This document shows, one piece after another, positions 1 through 6,430 of a stretch of 6,431 nucleotides of DNA; the stretch's first letter is position 1; each line of letters starts with the position of its first letter. The stretch spans positions 1 to 6,431 of the forward strand of contig CAIVEA010000621.1 in NCBI GenBank assembly GCA_903904765.1. The letters are read 5' to 3'. The DNA comes from an uncultured Chloroflexota bacterium (GTDB lineage: Bacteria > Chloroflexota > Anaerolineae > Aggregatilineales > Phototrophicaceae). The translations under genes were made by a program, and so were the position numbers. The notes under the pieces were generated by a model. That model ran no database searches. It saw only the letters and a list, made by a program, of their open reading frames with translations, and was not told the DNA's origin.

Positions 1-1091
1 AAGATGAAGCAGCAATTCGCGAGGAAATCCTGGATATGTTGATCTTTGAAGGCCACGAGGTCTTTGAAGCAGTCAACGGGCGGGACGGCATCGCACTGGC
101 AATACAGCAAATCCCTGATTTGATTATCAGCGACATCACCATGCCAGAAATGGACGGCTACGGGGTTTTGATGGAATTGAAAGACCATCCCAAACTCAAG
201 TCCGTTCCGTTCATCTTCTTGACGGCGCGGGCAGATCGCTCATTCGTCCGGCACGGCATGGAACTGGGTGCGGACGATTACGTCGTCAAACCCTTCACGC
301 GCACCGAACTATTGGCGGCCATCAATTCGCGCCTGTCGCGCCACGAAACCATCACGCAGGGGTACCGCGCCGAGGTAGACGAACTGAAGGCCAAGATCAC
401 CCGCATGGTGACGCACGAACTCAAAACACCGCTGGCCTCGGTCACGTTCATCCAGCAAATCATGGAACGTCATTTCGGGGAACTGAGTGAAGCCGAAATG
501 ACCGACCTGCTCCAGAAAATGCGGGCTGGCACAGACCGCTTGCAGCATGTCGTTCAACAGATCGTGTATTTCACCCAGATGGAAAGCGGTATTCTCACGC
601 CCAACGCGGTCAAACAGTCAGGTTCATCGCTCTACTTGAGTCAGGTCATCCCATCGGCGGTGGAGATGGCGCGGCGCTATGCCTATCGCAATCAACAAGG
701 TTCGGTGAAATTAGATCAGCATGATGTCGAGGCGACGGTATGGGGTGTCACGCCTCTCATTAAGCACGCCTTCGCCGAACTGCTCACCAACGCCCTCAAC
801 TATGCTCAGGAAGAACAGGCGATCACGCTGGCACAATGGCAATCTGAAGGGCTAGTGTGGATGAGCTTGATGGATCAAACAACGGGGTTTACCCGGCAAG
901 ATTTGATTCGTGTTCAGAAAGATTTCTCCCAAGTTGAAACTGTGAACGATGACCAGCACGGAATCGGAATTGGCCTCTCTGTAGCACAACGCATTATCGA
1001 AATTCATGGTGGTTCCTTCCAATTAGGTTCTGTGCTCGGCAAAGGCACTCAGGTGATTTGCGGTTTACCCATGTTTGTAGCGCGTGGGTAG
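1..1091 (+). CDS. REC-HisKA-HATPase hybrid histidine kinase (5' partial)
   Basis: Cytosolic signalling protein with a receiver domain in front of a histidine kinase core. The reading frame is open to the left edge: complete codons begin at base 3 and read DEAAIREEILD before the first ATG (base 36). This matches the acidic-pocket region of the downstream paralogue, so only about ten N-terminal residues are missing and ATG 36 is internal. Receiver: phospho-acceptor Asp at 132-134 (LIISDITMPEMDG), Thr in FLTAR, Lys at 288-290 (VVKPF). A charged helical linker (RAEVDELKAKITRM) leads into the H-box THELKTPL, with phospho-His at 414-416. The N-box is ELLTNALNY, with Asn at 789-791. The G-box is HGIGIGLSV, followed by IIEIHGG. 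No transmembrane segment or PAS/GAF sensor is visible. The position of the usual DxGxG motif reads DQTTGF, losing the first Gly, so ATP binding may be weakened. The stop is TAG at 1089-1091. Domain assignment is secure; partner and signal are unknown. Confidence 0.92.
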   Translation, partial: DEAAIREEILDMLIFEGHEVFEAVNGRDGIALAIQQIPDLIISDITMPEMDGYGVLMELKDHPKLKSVPFIFLTARADRSFVRHGMELGADDYVVKPFTRTELLAAINSRLSRHETITQGYRAEVDELKAKITRMVTHELKTPLASVTFIQQIMERHFGELSEAEMTDLLQKMRAGTDRLQHVVQQIVYFTQMESGILTPNAVKQSGSSLYLSQVIPSAVEMARRYAYRNQQGSVKLDQHDVEATVWGVTPLIKHAFAELLTNALNYAQEEQAITLAQWQSEGLVWMSLMDQTTGFTRQDLIRVQKDFSQVETVNDDQHGIGIGLSVAQRIIEIHGGSFQLGSVLGKGTQVICGLPMFVARG

Positions 1092-1112
1092 ACGCTCTAG
1101 GAGTGCAACTTC

Positions 1113-2237
1113 ATGTTTTATCGAATACTCGTTATCGAAGATGATGAGGGCATTCGTGCAGAAATATTAGAATGGCTGGAGTTTGAAGGTTATATTGGCT
1201 TCGGCGCGAGTAACGGGCGCGAAGGTATTGAAATCGCCCAGCGTGAACTGCCCGACCTGATTATCTCCGACATCAACATGCCTGAGATGAACGGGTATCG
1301 TGTACTGGTTGAACTCCGCGCCAACCGCGCCACCTCGACCATTCCGGTTATCTTCCTGACGGCACGCACCACAAGGCGCGATATTCGTTACGGCATGGAG
1401 ATGGGCGCGGAAGATTACATCACCAAGCCCTTTACCAACGAAGAACTGCTGACCTCGGTCAAAACGCAGCTTGCCAAACTCGAATCCGTCCGTACCAACA
1501 CCAACCAGCAACTTCATGAACTCCGTTCGACCATCACTCACACCCTGCCTCACGAACTGCGTACCCCGCTTATCTGCATTCTTGGGTATGGTGAGTTGTT
1601 AGATATGGACGCGGAGAATTTGTCACCCCGTTCCATCCGCGAAATGGCCTCCAATATTGTCGCCAGCGGTCAACGCTTGAACCATCTCATCGAAAACTAT
1701 CTTCTTTATGCTCAATTTGAGTTATTCAGTTTAGACCCGCATCAATCCGGTGCGTACCAGCGTGCTGTCCTGAATAAGCCCGTCCCCATCCTCACCCGCA
1801 CCTGCGAAAACATCGCCCAGCGGTACAACCGCACAGCGGACATCCGGTTGGATTTGACCGCCAATTTCCCCACGCGAGTGACCGATATTGACCTTGACAA
1901 AATCGTGTCCGAAATTCTGGATAACTCCCTCAAATTCTCTGACCCGCAAACCCTCATTCATGTCTCTACTACCGCCGCCGCCCACTGGTTGCAAATCCGC
2001 ATCACCGATCAAGGGCGGGGTATGACACTGGACGAGATTAACCGCATCGGCGCATATACCCAATTCAAGCGGGACATCTACGAACAGCAAGGTGCGGGGT
2101 TAGGACTGACTATTGCCAAACTGCTGACCGAACTCTACGGCGGCTATATAGATATCGAAAGCATCCCTGACCGCGAGACCATCGTCACCATTCACCTGCT
2201 GGCCGCCAACCCCAAAGTCCAGCAAATGACCCAATAA
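1113..2237 (+). CDS. REC-HisKA-HATPase hybrid histidine kinase (complete paralogue)
   Basis: Complete 374-residue paralogue of the preceding gene. Receiver (about 3-122): acidic residues E9/D10/D11, phospho-acceptor D53 in LIISDINMPEMNG, T83 in FLTAR, K105 in ITKPF. A helical linker (about 122-142) leads to HisKA, with the phospho-His H147 in LPHELRTPL. The HATPase domain has the N-box SEILDNSLKF (N271), an intact DQGRGM (299-304) and the G-box GAGLGLTIAK (327-336). No signal peptide, membrane segment or separate sensor domain is seen. It is probably a soluble kinase whose receiver gates its activity or links it to a phosphorelay; that is family-based inference. The ATG at 1113 is supported by AGGAG at 1099-1103 with a 9-base spacer, and by the residues FYRILVIEDDEG, which form a normal receiver start. 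It lies 21 bases after the upstream stop, so the two are probably co-transcribed. Cognate output is unknown. Confidence 0.95.
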   Translation: MFYRILVIEDDEGIRAEILEWLEFEGYIGFGASNGREGIEIAQRELPDLIISDINMPEMNGYRVLVELRANRATSTIPVIFLTARTTRRDIRYGMEMGAEDYITKPFTNEELLTSVKTQLAKLESVRTNTNQQLHELRSTITHTLPHELRTPLICILGYGELLDMDAENLSPRSIREMASNIVASGQRLNHLIENYLLYAQFELFSLDPHQSGAYQRAVLNKPVPILTRTCENIAQRYNRTADIRLDLTANFPTRVTDIDLDKIVSEILDNSLKFSDPQTLIHVSTTAAAHWLQIRITDQGRGMTLDEINRIGAYTQFKRDIYEQQGAGLGLTIAKLLTELYGGYIDIESIPDRETIVTIHLLAANPKVQQMTQ

Positions 2238-2252
2238 TGCCCCGGCCTAAAT

Positions 2253-2278
2253 AAAAAGAGCGCACGGTGGTGCGCTCT
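2253..2278 (-). terminator. Rho-independent terminator of the minus-strand sugar operon
   Basis: A perfect 9-bp inverted repeat (agagcgcac at 2257-2265, gtgcgctct at 2270-2278) encloses a 4-base loop. On the minus strand the stem is followed directly by TTTT, then ATTT (complement of 2249-2256), the form of an intrinsic terminator. It lies 30 bases beyond the stop of the last minus-strand gene. On the plus strand no T-tract follows the stem directly; a T5 run occurs only at 2294-2298. Any action on the kinase transcript is therefore uncertain. Confidence 0.88.
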
Positions 2279-2308
2279 GTAAAGCCTGACCAATTTTTCG
2301 AGCGTGTT

Positions 2309-3409
2309 TTACGCGCTGTGCGCCGCCACCACCACCTGCACATGCGCGGCGGCCTGCCGCGCTTCTGCCGCTGTCAGCGACCCCATCCACATCTCGGCAC
2401 GATACACGCCGCCCGCTTCGATGATCTTCAGGTTGCCTTTGGCTTTTTCGGCGGTATAACCTTCCGGTTCGGCGGTGGCCGGCAGCATGATCCCCAAGCA
2501 GTCCTGATCGGGCGTGCGCGAAATCCAGCGTACCCCATGATCGAGTTCCGCCGGACGGTGGCGGATGACATCCCCCGTGCCATCGGGGTGAATCTGCAAG
2601 CTGTGTGACCAGCCTTCAGCATCCGGCAGGCAGTTCACGAAGAACACCACTTCGGGATCGAACATCAGCCCCGGCTTGAGGATGTGGTGCTGTTCCGGCG
2701 ACTCCGCCAGTGACGCAATATACTCTCGGTAACCCGGTTTGGTCGAAACATGGCTGGGGATGCTCTTACGCACGCGCACATGCTGGTTGTTCGGGATGGC
2801 GCAGTAGAGCAGTTCGCCATGATCTACCGGGCGGAAATTGGCATGACCGAGATACATCAGTTCCATCGGGGTTTTTTTCAGGTTGCGAATTTCAATCGCC
2901 ACCGACACCTCGGTAGCGTTCTCGTACATCCGCACCAGCGGATGCGCCACATAATTGTGGCTGAAAGCCACCGTGTACTGGAACGTCCCCGTCACGCCGA
3001 AGTAGCGCCCGCGCTCATCTTCGCCGATCAATAGTTGGGCGTTCTGGTAGCGGGCATTCGGCAGTTCGCCGTGCGTAGGGTGTTTGTCCCCTTCGGCGGC
3101 AACGCCCATCGCCACCGCGCCGCAGTGGACGTAGAAGCCGCCATAGGTGTGCAGATACTCGGTAGTCGGGTACGGGTCGGTGAACATGGATTTCATGGTG
3201 AGGATGCGGTCATGGAAACGCAAATCCCAGATTTGCTGCCCCTGAAATGGCAGCATCACCATTTCGCCCACGTTGCTCTTAATCCGCAGCCCTTCCACGC
3301 CCGTGCTGAACAGGAAGGTGGAGGCAGTCAGCCCGTGATGCTGCACCAGCACCTGCTCTTTTTCGGTAAAAACACCATGCCGCAATTCAATCGTCGTCTG
3401 TACAGTCAT
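2309..3409 (-). CDS. Aldose 1-epimerase superfamily protein, DUF4432-like
   Basis: A 366-residue protein of the galactose-mutarotase-like beta-sandwich superfamily, most like the DUF4432 'aldose 1-epimerase family' group. It probably interconverts sugar anomers or binds a sugar; the substrate is not readable. Recognisable stretches are LPFQGQQIWDLRF (53-65), YGGFYVHCGAVAMG (89-102), HGELPNA (113-119), whose His is a candidate catalytic residue, and YLGHANFRPVDHGEL (186-200), resembling the second conserved His/Asn segment of the superfamily. There is no signal peptide, so it is cytoplasmic. The frame extends upstream to 3502, but the ATG at 3409 is preferred. It overlaps the stop of the kinase gene as ATGA (3406-3409), and AAGGA lies 13 bases upstream (3423-3427, a rather long spacer). 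The upstream extension merely antisenses or reframes the end of the kinase gene. It is the last gene of the operon. Superfamily call fairly confident, exact activity not. Confidence 0.8.
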   Translation of the reverse strand: MTVQTTIELRHGVFTEKEQVLVQHHGLTASTFLFSTGVEGLRIKSNVGEMVMLPFQGQQIWDLRFHDRILTMKSMFTDPYPTTEYLHTYGGFYVHCGAVAMGVAAEGDKHPTHGELPNARYQNAQLLIGEDERGRYFGVTGTFQYTVAFSHNYVAHPLVRMYENATEVSVAIEIRNLKKTPMELMYLGHANFRPVDHGELLYCAIPNNQHVRVRKSIPSHVSTKPGYREYIASLAESPEQHHILKPGLMFDPEVVFFVNCLPDAEGWSHSLQIHPDGTGDVIRHRPAELDHGVRWISRTPDQDCLGIMLPATAEPEGYTAEKAKGNLKIIEAGGVYRAEMWMGSLTAAEARQAAAHVQVVVAAHSA

Positions 3410-4365
3410 AATGAAGGTTGTGTCCTTATCAGGTTTTGCACGGCTGCCAGCGTGGGCGAACCCGCCATCCCGCCGAGGACGGTGGTGGTCAACGCGCCGC
3501 AACCATTGGCAAAGCGAATGAATGATACCAGTTCGTCATAGGAGAGAGTCGCCAGCGGTTTGCCCCACCCTGCCACTTGCAGCGCCAGACCTGCCACAAA
3601 CGCATCACCGCTGCCGGTGGCATCAATGGCCTGCACCACGAAGGCTGGCACATGCCCGCCCGCACTGGTCGTCTGGAAATACGCGCCCTTCTCGCCCAAC
3701 GACACGCAGCACAATTGAATGCCCCGTGCCAGCAGTTGGCAGCTGCCGCGTTCCAGATCGTCCGTTCCCGTCAAAAATTGTAACTCGGTTTCGTTGGCTT
3801 TGATAATCGTGGCGGTTGCCAGCGCCCGGTCTATGCTGCGCCGCGCCGTCTCCAGATCAGGCCACAGGTTCGGGCGCAAATTCACATCGAAGATCACCTG
3901 CCGCCCCGCCTGATACGCAATTTCCGCCGCGCGAAACGCTGCATCCGCGCTGCGCGTGGACAGCGTGACCGAGCCGTACACGAACACGTCAGCGCGGGTG
4001 AGTGCCTGCTCCGGCAATCCCTCCGGCGTGAGCAGTTCATTCGCGCCGTTGTACAGGATGAACTGCGGGTTATCCGGCGTGGGCAGCGCCACCACCGCCA
4101 GCATGGTCGGGGCGCGGGGATCGGCCTCCAACATGGACACATCCACGCCATGCCCGGACATCACCTCACGCAACCAGAACCCGAACTCGTCGCTGCCCAC
4201 CTTACCGATGAAGGCCACGTCCGCGCCCAGCTTACCCAGCGCCACCGCCACATTCGCCGGCGCGCCGCCCGGTGAGGGCTGGAAAGCACGGGTGGTACGC
4301 AACGACACACCCGCCCCCGCGAACAAATCCACCAGCGCCTCGCCCAGAACGATGATGCGCGGCAT
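3406..4365 (-). CDS. PfkB-family sugar kinase, fructokinase-like
   Basis: A 319-residue ribokinase/PfkB-family kinase that transfers phosphate from ATP to a sugar hydroxyl in the cytoplasm. It starts with the typical first strand and sugar-site segment (IIVLGEALVDLF, 4-14). GGAPANVAVALGKLGA (33-48) and FIGKVGSDEFG (52-62) follow. Further marks are FDVNLRPNLWPD (159-170), KANETELQFLTG (189-200) and VSLGEKGAYF (221-230). The second PfkB signature IDATGSGDAFVAGL (247-260) carries the catalytic-base Asp at 254. The C-terminal ANGCGALTTTVLGG is fructokinase-like. Length is normal for the family. Fructokinase is the closest match by eye, but 2-keto-3-deoxygluconate or another ketose kinase is possible. 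The gene starts 3 bases after the transketolase C-subunit stop, with AGAGG at 4377-4381. Its TGA overlaps the next ATG, so translation of the two is probably coupled. Confidence 0.9.
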   Translation of the reverse strand: MPRIIVLGEALVDLFAGAGVSLRTTRAFQPSPGGAPANVAVALGKLGADVAFIGKVGSDEFGFWLREVMSGHGVDVSMLEADPRAPTMLAVVALPTPDNPQFILYNGANELLTPEGLPEQALTRADVFVYGSVTLSTRSADAAFRAAEIAYQAGRQVIFDVNLRPNLWPDLETARRSIDRALATATIIKANETELQFLTGTDDLERGSCQLLARGIQLCCVSLGEKGAYFQTTSAGGHVPAFVVQAIDATGSGDAFVAGLALQVAGWGKPLATLSYDELVSFIRFANGCGALTTTVLGGMAGSPTLAAVQNLIRTQPSL

Positions 4366-4368
4366 GGC

Positions 4369-5376
4369 TTACAGCGCCTCTTGCTGGTTCGCGCTGTAAT
4401 ACGTCCCCAACCGCACCTCCGCCAGATCGGACTCGGTGATCGAGAAGCGTTCGCCCAGCAATTCCTCAATCTGTGCCACCAGCGCCAGCGCGTCCAACCC
4501 GTAATGGCGCATCAGGAACGGCTTGCTGCTGCCCTGCATATACGTGTCGCGGATGCCTACGCGCCGCAGCGGAAGGCCGCAACCGATCTCTGCCATCGTC
4601 TCCGCCACCACCGTCCCCAGCCCGCCCAGAATGGTGTGATTCTCCATCGTCACCACACCTTTACGCGCCCGCCCCAACGCCTCGCGCACCAGCGGGTCAG
4701 TGAACGGTTTGAGCGTGGATACATGCAAATGCTGGATACCCACGCCGCGATCGCGCAGCAGATGGCACACGCGCAGCGCCTCCTCGGTGCAGATACCGGT
4801 GGTGAACAGTGCCACATCCTCGCCCTGACTCAACACGCGGGCGGTATTCAACCGCATCGGTTCTGTGGCGGGGAACAAACGCGGGATTTCGCCGCGAATC
4901 ATGCGGACATACACTGGCCCATCCACGCCCTCGGTCACATCCAGCACGCTTTCGACATCGGTGGCATCGCCCGTTTCCACAATCGTCATATTGGGCAGCA
5001 CCCGCAGCACACCGATATCGTCAATCGCCTGATGCGTCGCGCCGCCGGGGGTGGTCACACCGGGCAGAAAGCCGAACATTCGCACCCGCAGGTTGGGATA
5101 GGCGATGGACATTTCCACCTGATCGAGCGCCCGCCGGTACATGAACACGCCGAAGGTATGCACAAAAGGCGTATAGCCCTCCCGCGCCATCCCGCCCGCA
5201 AAGCTCATCATATTCTGTTCGGTCAGCCCCATCGAAAAGAAGCGATCCGGGTATGCCTCGCGGAACGTATCCACCTCGCAGGACGTGGTCAGGTCGCCGG
5301 AAAAGACCACCACTTCGGGGCGATTCTTCGCCCATTCCACCAGATTCCGCGCATGAACGCGCTTGAGCATTTGCAT
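4369..5376 (-). CDS. Transketolase, C-terminal subunit
   Basis: A 335-residue second half of a split, thiamin-diphosphate-dependent transketolase: the pyrimidine-binding and C-terminal domains. With the upstream N subunit it should move two-carbon ketol units between sugars. Visible marks are VVFSGDLTTS (23-32); GLTEQNMMSFAGGMA (50-64), where E53 is the Glu that activates ThDP; PGGATHQAIDDIGVLR (110-125), where H115 matches the conserved active-site His; and VRMIRGEIP (157-165). The C-terminal domain contains TLKPFT (221-226) and ENHTILGGLGTVVAE (245-259). In full-length transketolases the motif before that His reads D-G-x-T-H; here G111 replaces the Asp that contacts the substrate hydroxyl. 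An in-frame GTG exists at 5394, but the ATG at 5376 is chosen because AGGAG (5385-5389) sits 8 bases before it. That start lies 2 bases after the N-subunit stop, as expected for equimolar subunits. Confidence 0.9.
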   Translation of the reverse strand: MQMLKRVHARNLVEWAKNRPEVVVFSGDLTTSCEVDTFREAYPDRFFSMGLTEQNMMSFAGGMAREGYTPFVHTFGVFMYRRALDQVEMSIAYPNLRVRMFGFLPGVTTPGGATHQAIDDIGVLRVLPNMTIVETGDATDVESVLDVTEGVDGPVYVRMIRGEIPRLFPATEPMRLNTARVLSQGEDVALFTTGICTEEALRVCHLLRDRGVGIQHLHVSTLKPFTDPLVREALGRARKGVVTMENHTILGGLGTVVAETMAEIGCGLPLRRVGIRDTYMQGSSKPFLMRHYGLDALALVAQIEELLGERFSITESDLAEVRLGTYYSANQQEAL

Positions 5377-5378
5377 GG

Positions 5379-6278
5379 TTAGTTCTCCTGCCACTGAGAG
5401 AGCGCCAGCCGGTATTGATCGCGTTCGCCTTCGCTGCTGAAGCGGACATAATGCAGATTCGGATAGCGCGGCTTGAGCAACGGAATGCCGCGATACGGTT
5501 CGGTATGACCGAGGACGACCAGCGGCCTTCCCGCCGGACGCTTCGCGCCAGCCTGCGCCAGCGCCGCCACATCATGCCCGTTGACCTCCGCCACCTCCGC
5601 GCCGAAGGCCGTCAGCTTGGCCGCCATACTGCCGATGTCCATGACATCCTTCATGCGCCCGTCCACCTGCTGCCCGTTCACATCCACCAGCACCGTCAGG
5701 TTGTCAATCTTGTGGAAAGCCATGATCGAGAAAGCTTCCCACACCTGCCCTTCCTGAAATTCGCCATCGGACATGAACACCCACACCCGCCCGCTGTCGC
5801 CCCGCAACCGCCGCGCCACCGCAATTCCGGCGGCCTGACTGATGGCCTGCCCAAACGAGCCACCCGTCACCTCATGCCCCGGCGAGAATTCCTCACCGAT
5901 CATCTCGACGCTGCTGCCGTCCTGATTGAACTGCTCCAGCCCCTCTGCCGCCATGCGTCCGGTTTCGACCAGCGCGGCGTAAATCGCCATGGCGTAATGC
6001 GTGGGCGACACGATGAAGCGATCCAGATGGGGAGCTTGTGCGCCGTTGTAGATACCGCCCGTGCGCCCGTGCGTTTTAGACGCGCCGGGGGTGAACGGCG
6101 GCGGGATGGCCGGCCCTTCGCTTGGCCCCAACGTCATCAAGCGCGTGTAGAGCGTGGCGAGGATTTCGGCGGACGAGCAGGCTTGGCTCAAGTAACCGCC
6201 GTTGGATTTGATGGTCTGATCGAGGACGCGCCTGCGGATACGATCCGCCACGCATTCAGTATCGGTTTGCCATGTCAC
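5379..6278 (-). CDS. Transketolase, N-terminal (ThDP pyrophosphate-binding) subunit
   Basis: A 299-residue first half of a split transketolase. The ThDP/metal motif is MSDGEFQEGQVWEAF (169-183) with N201 in LVDVNGQQVDG; Ser replaces the usual first Gly of GDG. H94 (SPTHYAMAIYAAL) and H135 (SPGHEVTGGSFGQ) match the conserved His residues near the cofactor. The segment usually reading SGHPG reads NGGYLSQA (26-33), putting Tyr29 where the first active-site His is expected. A Pro/Gly-rich insertion at about 51-80 precedes LDRFIVS, longer than in common split transketolases. The frame is open upstream to 6371, but that part contains a sigma70-type promoter. The GTG at 6278 has AAAGG (6287-6291) 8 bases upstream and leaves a leader of about 30 bases, so it is the preferred start. 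It is the first gene of the operon. Substrate unknown; transketolase assignment strong. Confidence 0.9.
   Translation of the reverse strand: MTWQTDTECVADRIRRRVLDQTIKSNGGYLSQACSSAEILATLYTRLMTLGPSEGPAIPPPFTPGASKTHGRTGGIYNGAQAPHLDRFIVSPTHYAMAIYAALVETGRMAAEGLEQFNQDGSSVEMIGEEFSPGHEVTGGSFGQAISQAAGIAVARRLRGDSGRVWVFMSDGEFQEGQVWEAFSIMAFHKIDNLTVLVDVNGQQVDGRMKDVMDIGSMAAKLTAFGAEVAEVNGHDVAALAQAGAKRPAGRPLVVLGHTEPYRGIPLLKPRYPNLHYVRFSSEGERDQYRLALSQWQEN
5385..5389 (-). promoter_or_regulatory. Ribosome binding site of the transketolase C subunit
   Basis: AGGAG on the minus strand lies 8 bases before the ATG at 5376, inside the last codons of the N-subunit gene. The competing in-frame GTG at 5394 lies upstream of this site and has no comparable site of its own, so this decides the start. 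Confidence 0.8.
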
Positions 6279-6286
6279 GGGAACGA

Positions 6287-6291
6287 CCTTT
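6287..6291 (-). promoter_or_regulatory. Ribosome binding site of the transketolase N subunit
   Basis: AAAGG (in the context AGAAAGG) on the minus strand lies 8 bases before the GTG at 6278. It favours this start over the longer upstream frame, whose extension crosses the promoter. Confidence 0.7.
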
Positions 6292-6314
6292 CTGGTGCAA
6301 CCGGGAACAGGGTC

Positions 6315-6343
6315 ACTATATCGAGGGGCATAGCGCCTGTCAA
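6315..6343 (-). promoter_or_regulatory. Sigma70-type promoter of the four-gene sugar operon
   Basis: On the minus strand a perfect -35 hexamer TTGACA (6338-6343) is followed by exactly 17 bases and a -10 hexamer TATAGT (6315-6320, one mismatch to TATAAT). The expected transcription start is near 6308, giving a leader of about 30 bases before the GTG at 6278. It lies just after the stop of a possible upstream gene. An imperfect palindrome (GGCGC-TAT-GCCCC, 6325-6337) fills most of the spacer and could be a regulator site, but this is weak. Confidence 0.8.
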
Positions 6344-6367
6344 AAAGATGGATTGTACCAGTCAGTC

Positions 6368-6430
6368 TCACCCGCCAGAGAGGATGTCCAGCAGGCGCTT
6401 GAGAGCGGCGGACGAAGGAATCGTCCGCTG
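6368..6430 (-). CDS. Possible C-terminal end of an upstream minus-strand gene (partial)
   Basis: Minus-strand codons run from the right edge to a TGA at 6368-6370 and encode QRTIPSSAALKRLLDILSGG. The amphipathic ALKRLLDIL helix and G/C-ending codons look like a genuine protein C-terminus. The stop falls 25 bases before the -35 element, a natural place for a gene end. Twenty codons are too few to name a family, and chance openness is quite possible. A short plus-strand frame from ATG 6384 also stays open to the edge but has no properly spaced ribosome binding site. Confidence 0.35.
   Translation of the reverse strand, partial: QRTIPSSAALKRLLDILSGG
6408..6428. repeat. 8-bp inverted repeat (hairpin) at the right edge
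   Basis: gcggacga (6408-6415) and tcgtccgc (6421-6428) are perfectly complementary around a 5-base loop. Neither strand has a T-tract after it, so it does not look like an intrinsic terminator. It could be a protein-binding site, or a coincidence inside the end of a coding region. Confidence 0.5.

Noticed and set aside
2257..2298. Bidirectional terminator serving the kinase pair too
   Set aside because: On the plus strand the T5 run is about 15 bases beyond the stem, too far for a standard intrinsic terminator, so only the minus-strand role is called.
3410..3502. N-terminal extension of the epimerase frame
   Set aside because: It lies wholly within the end of the kinase gene in another frame and is Arg/His-rich without family likeness; the ATGA overlap at 3406-3409 gives a better start.
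3956..4399. Plus-strand open frame opposite the sugar kinase
   Set aside because: Low-complexity Ser/Pro/Ala-rich translation with no domain, antisense to a clear PfkB gene, no ribosome binding site worth noting.
4381..5382. Long plus-strand open frame (333 codons) opposite the transketolase C subunit
   Set aside because: It is the mirror of a strongly supported gene. Its product is rich in His, Arg and Gln with no recognisable domain, as expected when G/C-ending codons remove stops from the opposite strand.
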